From the NCBI GenBank assembly GCA_963728845.1, contig CAVSLS010000056.1:1-64000 (forward strand): a stretch of 64,000 nt of DNA. The letters run 5' to 3'. Shown here piece after piece: positions 44,185 to 52,837 of the stretch. A program made the position numbers and the translations under genes. Source of the stretch: Bog-473 sp963728845 (lineage in GTDB: Bacteria; Actinomycetota; Acidimicrobiia; Acidimicrobiales; RAAP-2). The notes beneath the pieces were generated by a model. That model saw only the letters and a list, made by a program, of their open reading frames with translations, did not search any database and had not been told where the DNA came from. Every line of letters begins with the position of its first letter. Position 1 is the first letter of the stretch.

Positions 44185-45690
44185 TCAGGCTGGCTCGCCC
44201 CGGCCCGCCGCCAGCTCGTCGCGTAGCACCCGTCGCAGGAGCTTCCCGGTCGGCGAGTACGGCAACTCGTCCCGGAATTCCACGACGACGGGGGTCTTGG
44301 TCGAGCGCAGCCGTTCTCGCACCCAACCCTGCAGCACGTCCTCGGTCACCGATGCGCCGGGCCGCAGCACCACGACGGCCGCCACCGCTTCGCCCCACTC
44401 GGCGTCGGGGATGCCGATGACGGCAGCCTCGGCCACGTCCGGGTGCGCCTGCAGCACCTCTTCGATCTCGCCCGGCGAGATGTTCTCGGCGCCCCGCACG
44501 ATGACGTCGTCCAGCCGGCCCTCCACGAACAAGAAGCCGTGCTCGTCGAACCACCCCGCGTCCCGGGTGCGGAACCACCCCTCCTGATCGAGCACCGAAC
44601 GCCCCACGTACTCGCCGGCGACCTGCTCGCCCCGTACCCAGATCTCGCCCTTTTCGCCCGGTGGGAGGACGGTTTCGTCGGTGCCGCGCACCTCCACCTC
44701 GAGGGACGGGAGGGGACGCCCCACCGACCCGAGCCGCGCCCGCACCGCCGGGTCGGCGCTGGCGAAGGCCTCCCGGTGGTCGTCGGGGGTCAGCATGGCG
44801 ATCGTCGACGACGTCTCGGTCAACCCGTAGGCGTTGACCAGGTCGACGTGGGGCAGGTCGCGCAACGTGCGCTCCACGAGCTCGAGCGGCATCCGCCCAC
44901 CGCCGTAGGAGAGGTGGCGCAGCGCGGGCGGCTCCACCCCGGCGTCCTCGACGGCCTGCAGGATGCGCCCGAGCATGGTCGGCACGACCATGGCGTGCGT
45001 GATCCGCTCCGCGGTGGCTGAGCGGACCCACGCGGCGGCCTCGAACGCCGGCAGGTACATGATGCGCCGCCCCGCGTACAGGGAGCTCAACACCGCCGCC
45101 ATCCCGGCGATGTGGTACGGCGGCACGCAGATCAGCTGGGCTTCGTCCGGCGCGCACCCCAGGAACTCGACGCTCGAGATGATGTAGGAGACGAGATGCC
45201 GGTGGCGCAGCACAGCAGCCTTGGGTTCTGACGTCGTGCCGCTGGTGAAGAGCAGCACGGCGATCTCCTCGGGGTCGACGAATCGATGTTCGCCCGTGAC
45301 CGGTTCGGCGATGGCCGCGGCGAACTCGTCCTTCGTCACCACGTGCTCGGCGCCGCACGCCTGCAGGCGCTCGACTTCGTCGTCATCGGCGATCATCAGC
45401 CCGCCGGCGACCCGCCCGAGGATCCCATGCAGCTGCTCGTCCGGGGCCCGGTAGTTGATCGGCGAGAACGGCACGCCCGCCAGCGCCGCACCGAACAACG
45501 CCACCGGCAACACGTCGGAGTTCAGCCCGAAGTAGCCGACGACCTCGGCCCCGCTCTTCTCGAAGTAGACGGCGGCCCGCTTCGCCCGCTCGAGGAGCTC
45601 GGCGGCGCTGATGCCGCCATCGTGGGAGCCGAGGACAATGCGGTCAGGGTCGCCCTCGGCCGCCATCTCGAGCAGCATGGCGATGTTCAC
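44185..45690 (-). CDS. Class I adenylate-forming acyl-CoA synthetase
   Basis: A 501-residue ATP-dependent acid:CoA ligase. The P-loop-like AMP-binding motif is LLFTSGTTSEPKAAVLRHRH; the A5 region is LVNAYGLTETSSTIAML, the hinge region GEIWVRGEQVAGEYVGRSVL then FRTRDAGWFDEHGFLFVEGR with LDDVIVRGAENISPGEIEEV, and the C-terminal catalytic Lys lies in LPYSPTGKLLRRVL. It activates a carboxylic acid, most likely an early intermediate of the pathways nearby. The next gene upstream (111 residues) is on the same strand 31 bp away, so the two are probably one operon. Confidence 0.9.
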   Translation of the reverse strand: MNIAMLLEMAAEGDPDRIVLGSHDGGISAAELLERAKRAAVYFEKSGAEVVGYFGLNSDVLPVALFGAALAGVPFSPINYRAPDEQLHGILGRVAGGLMIADDDEVERLQACGAEHVVTKDEFAAAIAEPVTGEHRFVDPEEIAVLLFTSGTTSEPKAAVLRHRHLVSYIISSVEFLGCAPDEAQLICVPPYHIAGMAAVLSSLYAGRRIMYLPAFEAAAWVRSATAERITHAMVVPTMLGRILQAVEDAGVEPPALRHLSYGGGRMPLELVERTLRDLPHVDLVNAYGLTETSSTIAMLTPDDHREAFASADPAVRARLGSVGRPLPSLEVEVRGTDETVLPPGEKGEIWVRGEQVAGEYVGRSVLDQEGWFRTRDAGWFDEHGFLFVEGRLDDVIVRGAENISPGEIEEVLQAHPDVAEAAVIGIPDAEWGEAVAAVVVLRPGASVTEDVLQGWVRERLRSTKTPVVVEFRDELPYSPTGKLLRRVLRDELAAGRGEPA

Positions 45691-45721
45691 GGAGCGGGAA
45701 CCTCCCTCGGTGCGGGCGCGC

Positions 45722-46057
45722 TCAGTCCGAGGCGGGCAGGGGTTTGGCGCCCTTGACGGCGAGCGCGGTCTCGCCCACCGAGAGCGAGCCTTCCCCGGCC
45801 TTCGTGCACAGCACCTCCAGGCCGAGCTCCTCGTCGGCGTAACGCTTGCCCAGCTGCGTGCCCTGGTCGAAGCCGGCTTCCGTGCTCTGTGGCGTCACCT
45901 CGGCGTCGACGGCCACCATGGCGTGTCCCCCGCAGCGCAAGTCGACGGGCTCCTCACCTGGCGTCCGCACCACGACGACCTCGCAGGCGTCGGTTGCGCT
46001 GCGCAGCCTCGTTCCTGCCTTCAACTGCATGCCCACCGCACGTCCTTCCTCGCTCAC
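45722..46057 (-). CDS. Conserved 102-111 residue protein of unknown function
   Basis: MQLKAGTRLRSATDACEVVV, then DLRCGGHAMV, QGTQLGKRYADEELGLEVLC and TKAGEGSLSVGETALAVKGA. I recall small actinobacterial proteins of this pattern next to acyl-CoA ligase genes, with the same Cys positions, but no known function. The start may be GTG 46057 or ATG 46030; the latter begins at the conserved MQLKAG. It precedes the acyl-CoA ligase on the same strand, which suggests a role in acyl activation. Confidence 0.65.
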   Translation of the reverse strand: MSEEGRAVGMQLKAGTRLRSATDACEVVVVRTPGEEPVDLRCGGHAMVAVDAEVTPQSTEAGFDQGTQLGKRYADEELGLEVLCTKAGEGSLSVGETALAVKGAKPLPASD

Positions 46058-46226
46058 GCGTCCTCGTCCCGAAAAGGAAGTTCAGAATACTCTTCTGCCG
46101 GCGTTGCTCCGCCCTCGCCACGGCGGCGGACCTCCTTTCTACCGCCTCACCCTCGCGCCCCGCACAATCAGCCTGGAATTCCCGTGCAAAACTGCATCGG
46201 GGGATCCCTCGCGGATCGGAGGAATC

Positions 46227-46778
46227 ATGGACAACGCCCCAGGGTGGCTGCCGGACCCTGAGCGCGCGGAGCAGGAGCGCTACTGGAGCGGGTCCGACTG
46301 GACCGACCGGGTGCGTCCGGCCGGGCGGAGGCGCTCCAGCCACGTGCCCGCGCACGTCCCCCAGCTCCAGCGAGCCCTGGCGGCGGCGACCGTCGACATC
46401 GAGGCGGTCGAGGAGCGGCTGTCCCGCTTGTTCGAGCGCGCCGAGGGGGACACAGGCCCCGGTCCCACCCCGAAGGCCCCGGTCGTGTGGAGCCCGAGAC
46501 CGGCCCTCGAGCATGGTCCGGCCGACGCCGATCTGGACGAGCCCATCGAACTCGATGTCGAGGAAGCGCTCGTCGAGGAGGCGGATGGCATGCCCATCCA
46601 CTTGGAGGTCTCCGGGCCGGCCGGCAAGGCTGGCGGCGAGGACGACGGCGGAGATGACGGAGCCTTCGCCGAGCTCGACGCCGCCCTCGTCGCCGAGGAG
46701 CCCGAGCAGCCGGAGGCGTCGGCGCAGCCGGTGGCGACCGGGAAGGCCAAGCGCGGGATTCTCCGTCGCCGTTCGTAG
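46227..46778 (+). CDS. DUF2510 protein with acidic tail
   Basis: A 183-residue protein with GGAGGAATC before the ATG. It begins MDNAPGWLPDPERAEQERYW then SGSDWTDRV, the DUF2510 short motif (PGW-x2-DP-x-RYWDG-x-WT) usually found at the N-terminus of actinobacterial membrane or envelope proteins. A helical segment (HVPQLQRALAAATVDIEAVE) and a long acidic, low-complexity tail ending KAKRGILRRRS follow. No membrane helix is seen. Function unknown. Confidence 0.75.
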   Translation: MDNAPGWLPDPERAEQERYWSGSDWTDRVRPAGRRRSSHVPAHVPQLQRALAAATVDIEAVEERLSRLFERAEGDTGPGPTPKAPVVWSPRPALEHGPADADLDEPIELDVEEALVEEADGMPIHLEVSGPAGKAGGEDDGGDDGAFAELDAALVAEEPEQPEASAQPVATGKAKRGILRRRS

Positions 46779-46799
46779 GAAAGAGCCCCGAGCGCCCGG

Positions 46800-47837
46800 C
46801 TACGAGAGGGCCACCACCTGACGGGCCAGCTCCCCCCAGCGCTCGAACGCGTCGGCGTCCGCGACGACGTCGGAACCCGTGAAGTAGCTGACGACCCGGG
46901 TCGCGATCCCGTCGTACTTGTCCACGATCGTCTCCGCGATGTCGTCCCACGACCCTTCGGTGACGAAGTGCTTGAGCAGGTCGTCATCGATGACGGCCGC
47001 CATGCCGGGGAGGTCACCCGCCCGTTGGCGCTCGCGGATGAGGTCGGTCGTACCCTCCCGGTCGAGCTGCTCGAAGATGAACGCATAGTTGGGTGTTGAC
47101 CCGTAGAACGCCACCTGCATGCGCGCCCGTTCCCGCCAGCCGTGCCGCTCGACGTCGGTGTCGCCCACGACGAGGAAGGCCGGCACGATGACCTCGAGGT
47201 CATTGACCTTGCGTCCCGAGCGGGCCGCGCCCTTCTCCAGGTTGGGCAGCACCGTCTCCTCCAGGTAGGTGGGTGTGTTCAGCGGGTGGACGTGCACGCC
47301 GTCGGCTGTCTCCGCGGCCATGCGGAGCATCCAGGGATTGACCGCCGCGACGTCGACAGGCGGATCCGGGCAGTCGATGGGTCCCGGCGACCACGTGGGC
47401 GGCAACAGCGAGAGGTTGTAGAACTCGCCCTCCACCGCCAGCGGCGCCCCTTCACGGAAGGACTCGAAGATCGCTTTCACGGCGATCACGTACTCGCGCA
47501 GCCGCGGCCCGGGGGGATCGAACTCCGAGCCGTAGCGGCGCTGGATGTGGGCCCGCACCTGCGCGCCGAGACCGAGGCGGAAGCGACCGCCGCTCGCCTC
47601 GGCCAGCTCCCACGCCGTGGCCGCCGTGACCATGGGGCTCCGCGGGAAGGCGACGGCGATGCCCGTCAGCACGTCGATGTCGGCCGCCACCACCAGCGCG
47701 CCGCAGGTGAGGTACGCCGTGCGACCCGCCTCGGTCACCACCAGCCCCGACAGCCCGGCCTCCGCCGCCCGGCGTCCGAGCTCGGCCGCCTGGCGCAAAG
47801 GCTGGGCCGGCAGCATGGCGTCGAATTTCAGTGGCAC
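46800..47837 (-). CDS. LLM-class F420-dependent oxidoreductase (TIGR03617-like)
   Basis: A 345-residue TIM-barrel oxidoreductase. It opens MPLKFDAMLPAQPLRQAAEL with DIDVLTGIAVAFPRSPMVTA and WELAEASGGRFRLGLGAQVR, the conserved luciferase-like core, then DVAAVNPWMLRMAAETADGV. C-terminal SWDDIAETIVDKYDGIATRV is typical of the TIGR03617 branch. These enzymes use reduced F420; the substrate is unknown. Downstream and on the same strand as two phytanoyl-CoA dioxygenase-like genes, 13 bp away, so probably one operon. Confidence 0.85.
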   Translation of the reverse strand: MPLKFDAMLPAQPLRQAAELGRRAAEAGLSGLVVTEAGRTAYLTCGALVVAADIDVLTGIAVAFPRSPMVTAATAWELAEASGGRFRLGLGAQVRAHIQRRYGSEFDPPGPRLREYVIAVKAIFESFREGAPLAVEGEFYNLSLLPPTWSPGPIDCPDPPVDVAAVNPWMLRMAAETADGVHVHPLNTPTYLEETVLPNLEKGAARSGRKVNDLEVIVPAFLVVGDTDVERHGWRERARMQVAFYGSTPNYAFIFEQLDREGTTDLIRERQRAGDLPGMAAVIDDDLLKHFVTEGSWDDIAETIVDKYDGIATRVVSYFTGSDVVADADAFERWGELARQVVALS

Positions 47838-47850
47838 GGACCGGCGTTCC

Positions 47851-48645
47851 TCAGGCGGCGTGGGGCACCGTCGGCCGCCCGCCCCGGCGCGCCGGTACCC
47901 AGTCGTTCACGGTCGGGAAGTACTCCTCCGTATGGTCGACCGTCCCCGCTGCGGCGTAGTGGTACACCATGGCGGCGCGGATGCCCGCGGACTCGTTGTC
48001 CGTCGAGCAGTGCATCAAGTGACTGTCGAAGACCAAGAGGTCGCCAGGGTCCATGAGCACGGACTCGGAGGCCGCCATGTCGTGGTCGACGATCTCGAAG
48101 TAGCCGTAGTTGGCACCGGGACGGCGATCCGGCACGTGGGTGTGCACCGGCTCGTTGTGCGAACCGGGCAGCACGCGCAGGCAGCCGTTGACCAGCGTCG
48201 CCTCGGTGACGGCCAGCCACACGCCGACGACCGGGCGGGCGGGTTCGAAGGGGAAGTAGAAGGAGTCCTGGTGCCAGGGCTGCCCCCAGGCACCCGCCGT
48301 CTTGAAGATGAACTGGGACAAGAACACGTCGATGTCGGGTGCGATGAGCTCCGAGACCGCGTCGACGACCGCGGTGGAGTGCGCGAAGTCGGCGAAGACG
48401 GAATCGCGGTGCAGCTTGAAGATCTTGGAGACGCCGTCCTCGGGATTGGCCACCTCAATGCCGGCCTCGTTGCTCTCCGGCACCACCTTGACCCCGAGGG
48501 CGGTGGCGAGGTCCGGGTCCCGCACCACTCGGGTCACCCGGGACAGCATGGCCTCGCACGTCTCCGGTGGTGCGAAGCCGCCGATGCGGAAGAAGCCTCG
48601 CTGCGCCCATGACGCGCGCTGCTCGTCCGTGAGCACGTCGCTCAT
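47851..48645 (-). CDS. Phytanoyl-CoA dioxygenase-family Fe(II)/2-oxoglutarate enzyme (second of two)
   Basis: A 264-residue protein starting MSDVLTDEQRASWAQRGFFR. The Fe(II) facial triad is given by H-x-D in GQPWHQDSFYFPFEPARPVV and a distal His in LLVFDSHLMHCSTDNESAGI; an Arg in the following strand (GIRAAMVYHY) could bind 2-oxoglutarate. PhyH enzymes hydroxylate acyl-CoAs or secondary metabolites. It overlaps the first PhyH gene by 4 bp (ATGA). The pair share a fold but little sequence, so they are not a recent duplication. Confidence 0.85.
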   Translation of the reverse strand: MSDVLTDEQRASWAQRGFFRIGGFAPPETCEAMLSRVTRVVRDPDLATALGVKVVPESNEAGIEVANPEDGVSKIFKLHRDSVFADFAHSTAVVDAVSELIAPDIDVFLSQFIFKTAGAWGQPWHQDSFYFPFEPARPVVGVWLAVTEATLVNGCLRVLPGSHNEPVHTHVPDRRPGANYGYFEIVDHDMAASESVLMDPGDLLVFDSHLMHCSTDNESAGIRAAMVYHYAAAGTVDHTEEYFPTVNDWVPARRGGRPTVPHAA

Positions 48646-49469
48646 GCCATCGGATCCGCGGGCGGTGGGGGCGGCCGGCCGTCGGGACGGGGCCAGGCGA
48701 TCGGCGTGACGTCGCTGGCGATGACCGCACCCATGGCGATCCCGGCCCGTTCGACCGACGGGTGCGGGAAGCGCCCTTCGCCCCGGGTGGACCCGTCGGC
48801 GAAGTAGATCGCGGTGTGCACCCGACGGACGGTAGCGGTCGTGTTCGGCTTGGCCAAGTGGAAGGTGAGGCCGTGGTGGAAGGCCACCGAGCGCGGCGGG
48901 ACCTCGACGAACACGGGCGTCGTCCCCTCGAGCTCGCGCCGGGTCAGCGGGTCCTCGCCGCGGCCGGAGAAGATGTCGACGAACTCACGCACTCCGAGGC
49001 GGTGGCTGCCGGGCAGGTAGCCCATGGCGCCGCTCTCCAGCGTCGAGCCGTCGAAGGGGATCCACGCGGTGATCGTGTCGGTTTCGACAATCGGCCAGTA
49101 GGGCTGGTCCTGGTGCGGATCGGTCTCGCGCCCGCCGGGCTCCTTGTAGAGCGCCTGGTCGTGCCAGATCCGGACGGCGTCGACCCCGAGCAGTCGTGCC
49201 GCCGTTTCGGCGACGACGGGATGGAACGTGAGCGGGCGGACGTCGGGGCAGTCCTCCCACAGGTTTTGGCACTGCGTGAAGCTCTGCTCGTAGCGCGACT
49301 TCTGGGCCAGCGTGCGGGTGTCGTACCGGCCGCGCCGGGCGACGGCCTCGTCGACCGCTGCCCCGAAGCGCACCACCTCGTCGGCGCTCAGGAGATCCGG
49401 CACCACCACGAACCCGTCGCGCCGGAAATCCTCCACGAGCTCGGGCGTCAGCGTAGCGATTGTCGTCAC
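48642..49469 (-). CDS. Phytanoyl-CoA dioxygenase-family Fe(II)/2-oxoglutarate enzyme (first of two)
   Basis: A 275-residue protein opening MTTIATLTPELVEDFRRDGF then VVVPDLLSADEV. The Fe(II) ligands are H-x-D in ETDPHQDQPYWPIVETDTIT and a distal His in FHHGLTFHLAKPNTTATVRR, with the likely 2-oxoglutarate Arg in TVRRVHTAIYFA. The WIPFDGSTLESGAMGYLPGS H motif is typical of PhyH proteins that act on CoA esters or small metabolites. It is followed by the second PhyH and LLM genes, and preceded after 7 bp by the PIG-L gene, suggesting a four-gene unit. Confidence 0.85.
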   Translation of the reverse strand: MTTIATLTPELVEDFRRDGFVVVPDLLSADEVVRFGAAVDEAVARRGRYDTRTLAQKSRYEQSFTQCQNLWEDCPDVRPLTFHPVVAETAARLLGVDAVRIWHDQALYKEPGGRETDPHQDQPYWPIVETDTITAWIPFDGSTLESGAMGYLPGSHRLGVREFVDIFSGRGEDPLTRRELEGTTPVFVEVPPRSVAFHHGLTFHLAKPNTTATVRRVHTAIYFADGSTRGEGRFPHPSVERAGIAMGAVIASDVTPIAWPRPDGRPPPPPADPMA

Positions 49470-49476
49470 GCCGCCT

Positions 49477-50286
49477 TCACGTCACAGCCTCGCGGCGGAT
49501 CTCGCGGATGTAGCCCACGAGCTCGTGCACGCTGGGCGAGTCGAGCCAGGCCGTGAGGTCGGCGTCGTACGCCAGTGTGAGCTCGCCGCCTTCATCGAGG
49601 AGGTGGGGCTGAGAGGCCATGAACCGCCCGTCGAGCAGGCGTACCTCCGTGAGCAGCTCCGCGAACGGGAGGGCGCTGGCCGCAGGGGACCCGAAGCCGA
49701 AGACGCGTTCGGAGCCCAGGACGGCATTCGCGCTGGCCCGCCCCGCGAGATACGGCCGGTAGTCGTTGCGTTCCAGCTCCCCGACATACGCATCGAGGAC
49801 GTGCAGGGCCCGCTCGAGCATCTTCTGGTCGAACCCGTAGAACACGTTGGGCGCCGGGAGGTCGCCCCACACGCCCCACATCCACCAGCGCAGCGTGGGC
49901 GGCAGCAGGGCCATGGCGCGCTGGACGCCGCGGCCGACGGTCTCGTGGCCGTGGTGCACGTCGTGGGGAGAAGGGGAGACGACGATGGACGCGCCGTGCT
50001 CCTGCACGATCGCCGGCAGCTCGTTCGCGATGCGGCGAGTGGCGAGGTCCAGGTCGGCGTCGAGGTCGAGGTTGAGCGGCGGGTCGACGAAGACGGGCAC
50101 GAAGCCGGCCCGGCGCGCGGCTTCCTCGGATTCGGCGCGGCGGCGATCCCACTGCCCGCTGAACCCGAGGCTGGCGATGACGCTGACGACGGTCCAGCCC
50201 CGATCCCGGAGATGGAGGAGGGCGCCGGGGCAGCCGACCGCCTCGTCGTCGGGGTGCGGCGCGACGTGGACGACGGCGGGGGCCAC
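49477..50286 (-). CDS. PIG-L/LmbE-family deacetylase
   Basis: About 269 residues. The N-terminal zinc site is VVHVAPHPDDEAVGCPGALL (the family AHPDDE motif) and the third ligand lies in VVSPSPHDVHHGHETVGRGV. These enzymes remove N-acetyl groups from sugars or conjugates (mycothiol pathway MshB/Mca, antibiotic pathways). GTG 50286 is chosen because the zinc motif would otherwise be preceded by a long low-complexity run. Its 3' end lies 7 bp from the PhyH pair; it is divergent from a membrane-anchored protein. Confidence 0.8.
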   Translation of the reverse strand: MAPAVVHVAPHPDDEAVGCPGALLHLRDRGWTVVSVIASLGFSGQWDRRRAESEEAARRAGFVPVFVDPPLNLDLDADLDLATRRIANELPAIVQEHGASIVVSPSPHDVHHGHETVGRGVQRAMALLPPTLRWWMWGVWGDLPAPNVFYGFDQKMLERALHVLDAYVGELERNDYRPYLAGRASANAVLGSERVFGFGSPAASALPFAELLTEVRLLDGRFMASQPHLLDEGGELTLAYDADLTAWLDSPSVHELVGYIREIRREAVT

Positions 50287-50299
50287 GTCAGTGGAGGTT

Positions 50300-51232
50300 A
50301 TGCGCCATCGGTGGCACAGTCTTCGGGTGCGGCGATTCGTTCCTTGGGCCCTGCTCGGACTGGTGGCCGCGGGGGCGGGCCTGGGCGCGGTCCTCGGTGC
50401 GGCGAGCACACCCGGAGTGCCGGGCATCACGCCCACGGAGTGGGTCGCGAACCTGCTGGCGACCACGGCCAGAGCCGGAACGGTTCACTTCACCTCTTCG
50501 TCGGTCACGACGAGCCGTAGCTCGGCCTTCGCCGGGCGGACCGTCGGAAGCGGCGACGTCGACTTTCGATCGGGGGACGTGCGGGCCACCCAAGTCGTGC
50601 ACCAGACGCAGTTCACGTCCGGCCCATCCGGCCTGTCGCATCCGATGCGGACGGCAACCCGCATCGACGTCATCGGGGTCGGCGAATCGGTCTACCAGTC
50701 GTTCGCCCCATCCGGGCTCACCACGTTGCCCTGGACAAAGATGTCGTGGCACCGCGATCCCAGCCAGGACCTCGGCCTGGCGTCGGCGGGGATCGCGTCG
50801 GCCCCGCTGGACGAGCTCGGGGGAACACAACGGGTGGTCGGCGTGCGCCCCCTCGGGGCGACGACCGTGGGGGGTGTGGCGACGACGTACTACGAGGTGT
50901 CGACCGCCCCCGTCTGCACACCCAGGCAAGGGGCCGGTCGGCAGGGGCACGGGTCCACCTTGTTGGACACGGTGGGTCCGAGCTACGTGTGGGTCGATTC
51001 CCAGGGGCGTCTCGTCCAGATCGTCGGCTCCGAGCGCGTCAGCGGCCATCCGCCGCCGGCGCTCCTGCAGCAGAGCCCGTCGATGGCGCTGGCCTATCCG
51101 GTCACCACCACCGATACCCTGCGACTCTCGCGCTTCGGCGCAGCGGTGCCGCGCATTCGCGCGCCGGCGATCCTGCGGCTTCGCTACTCGTCCTCCTTCG
51201 CCGTCACCCTCCGCCTCACGTGTAAGTCGTAG
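50300..51232 (+). CDS. Membrane-anchored or secreted protein of unknown function
   Basis: About 310 residues. An N-terminal hydrophobic helix (FVPWALLGLVAAGAGLGAVL) after a basic stretch VRR would anchor or export it. The rest is an extracellular beta-rich part with TARAGTVHFTSSSVTTSRSS, GVGESVYQSFAPSGL, and TVGGVATTYYEVSTAPVCT. The layout resembles the lipid-carrying LppX/LprG-type or DUF-type periplasmic proteins, but no lipobox Cys is seen and I cannot name the family. GTG 50327 is an alternative start. Confidence 0.65.
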   Translation: MRHRWHSLRVRRFVPWALLGLVAAGAGLGAVLGAASTPGVPGITPTEWVANLLATTARAGTVHFTSSSVTTSRSSAFAGRTVGSGDVDFRSGDVRATQVVHQTQFTSGPSGLSHPMRTATRIDVIGVGESVYQSFAPSGLTTLPWTKMSWHRDPSQDLGLASAGIASAPLDELGGTQRVVGVRPLGATTVGGVATTYYEVSTAPVCTPRQGAGRQGHGSTLLDTVGPSYVWVDSQGRLVQIVGSERVSGHPPPALLQQSPSMALAYPVTTTDTLRLSRFGAAVPRIRAPAILRLRYSSSFAVTLRLTCKS

Positions 51233-51264
51233 CGGCTCGTGCCGGCGCCGATAGCCGGGCGAAA

Positions 51265-51915
51265 TCAGTCGGGGCGGACCGCCAGCAGGGCGAGTGCCGG
51301 TCCGCGCCGGCCCTCGTGCTCCTCCACGCGCACGTCGGCGAACCCGGCCGCGGTGCAGGCGGCGGCGAAGGCGGCGGCCTGCTGGTCCGTCAAGCCATGC
51401 CTGGCGTGGCCCTTCGCGCCCGGGGTCGAGTGGTGCTCCAGGATCAAGAGCCGTCCGTCCGGCCGGAGCACCCGCCGGGCCTCGGCGAGTCCCTGGTCCA
51501 CATCGGCCCAGTGGTGGGCCGTCGCCAGCGACCAGGCCACCGAAGCCGATCCGTCGGGCAGGGGGAGTGCCTCGGCCGTGCCGTCGACGTAGGTGATGTC
51601 GTGGCTCGAGACCGTCCGGCCGAGACGGAGCATCGCCGGCGCCGGGTCCACACCCGTGCACGTGGCGCCGCGGCGCCGGGCCTCGCGCAGCGCCACCCCG
51701 GGGCCGCAGCCGATGTCGACCACGTCGTCGCCGGCGCCCACCTCGGTGAGGACACAGGCCAGGCGGGCATCCTTCTTGCGACCGAACAGGAAGCTCAGGC
51801 CGACCAGGTAACCGGTGATGCCCTTGAACGGCCCGTTCCCGGCGGGGTGGTGGTGATGCTGGTGGGCGTCGGTGCTCTCCGCAGGGTCCACGTCCTCCGC
51901 AGGGTCCACGCCCAC
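51265..51915 (-). CDS. Class I SAM-dependent methyltransferase
   Basis: A 216-residue protein. A His-rich N-terminus (DAHQHHHHPAGNG) precedes the SAM motif DDVVDIGCGPGVALREARRR, then GVDPAPAMLRLGRT and LPLPDGSASVAWSLATAHHW, with LAEARRVLRPDGRLLILEHH. This is the UbiE-like Methyltransf_11 type; the substrate is not evident. Divergent from PadR and convergent with the membrane-anchored protein. Confidence 0.8.
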   Translation of the reverse strand: MGVDPAEDVDPAESTDAHQHHHHPAGNGPFKGITGYLVGLSFLFGRKKDARLACVLTEVGAGDDVVDIGCGPGVALREARRRGATCTGVDPAPAMLRLGRTVSSHDITYVDGTAEALPLPDGSASVAWSLATAHHWADVDQGLAEARRVLRPDGRLLILEHHSTPGAKGHARHGLTDQQAAAFAAACTAAGFADVRVEEHEGRRGPALALLAVRPD

Positions 51916-52042
51916 AGCCTGACAGGCGTCGGACAGCCGGACCAGGAGCGATGAGCTCGGTTGACGCCCCCCTTGACGACTACGAGCACGCCCGCCATTT
52001 CGTCTCAGAGCACTCTTTACAGATTACTCTGAATAGAATACT
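51916..52042 (+). promoter_or_regulatory. padR promoter region with a dyad and AT-rich -10
   Basis: TCAGAG (52005-52010) and CTCTGA (52027-52032) form a perfect dyad with a 16-base centre, followed by GAATAGAATACT directly before the ATG. The AT-rich block and the absence of a ribosome site suggest a leaderless PadR transcript, and the dyad a possible PadR autoregulatory site. Confidence 0.45.
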
Positions 52043-52696
52043 ATGACCCGCATGCCACCTCGCTGGTCCCGCTCCAACCCCCTCGCCCTGGCGGTGCTGG
52101 TCTGCCTCTACGAGAAGCCGATGCACCCCTACGAGGTGGCCCAGACCCTGCGCCAGCGGGCCAAGCAGGAGAGCGTCCGTCTCAATTACGGCTCGCTCTA
52201 CGCGGTGGTCGAGGTGCTCGAGAAGAAGGGCTTCATCAAGGCGACCGGCACCGTGCGGGAGGGCAAGCGCCCCGAGCGCACCGTGTACCAGATCACCGAC
52301 GACGGCAGCAGGGAGATGGACGACTGGATGACCGAGCTCATCGGCGTCCCCACCAAGGAGTACCCGGCCTTCATGGCCGGCCTGTCCTTCCTTCCATCGC
52401 TCGATCCCGACGACGCCCTCGCCGCGCTCCGGGCGCGGGCCGACGCGCTGAAGATGAAGGTGGTCGGCATCCGCAGCGCCATGAAGGCGGCCCGCGAGGC
52501 CGGGTTGCCCCGTATCTTCGAGCTGGAGGCGGAGTACGAGGAGCAGCAGCTCGTCGCCGAGCTGAAGTTCGTCAACGGCCTCATCGACGACATGACCGCG
52601 GGCACGCTCGAGGGGCTCGACATGTGGCGCATGTTCCACACCGAAGGCTTCAACCCCGAGGAGGTGCAATTCAACTTCGACACGAACCTTGAATGA
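52043..52696 (+). CDS. PadR-family transcriptional regulator
   Basis: A 217-residue regulator. The N-terminal winged helix (about residues 12-95) carries LALAVLVCLYEKPMHPYEVA, LNYGSLYAVVEVLEKKGFIK and a beta-wing with ERTVYQITDDGSREMDDWM; a C-terminal helical dimerisation domain follows (EEQQLVAELKFVNGLIDDMT). PadR proteins often repress neighbouring ABC exporters and respond to toxic compounds. The DrrAB-like genes start about 140 bp downstream on the same strand, after a strong hairpin. Confidence 0.9.
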   Translation: MTRMPPRWSRSNPLALAVLVCLYEKPMHPYEVAQTLRQRAKQESVRLNYGSLYAVVEVLEKKGFIKATGTVREGKRPERTVYQITDDGSREMDDWMTELIGVPTKEYPAFMAGLSFLPSLDPDDALAALRARADALKMKVVGIRSAMKAAREAGLPRIFELEAEYEEQQLVAELKFVNGLIDDMTAGTLEGLDMWRMFHTEGFNPEEVQFNFDTNLE

Positions 52697-52698
52697 CC

Positions 52699-52728
52699 CG
52701 GGGCCGCGTGTTGCACCACGCGGCCCCG
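52699..52728 (+). terminator. Perfect 12-bp hairpin after padR
   Basis: CGGGGCCGCGTG and CACGCGGCCCCG pair perfectly over 12 bp with loop TTGCAC. It lies 2 bp after the padR stop and before the ABC operon. No T-run follows, so it may be a weak terminator or an RNA-stability element that sets the ratio of regulator to transporter. Confidence 0.6.
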
Positions 52729-52837
52729 AGCCCACACAACCACGAGCCCGACCCACGAGGGGCCTTCGCCCGAGGCAGCACCCAAGAGCGTAGGCGACCT
52801 CCGTCGAGCGGGCTCTCCGACGAAAGGAGGCGCGCCG

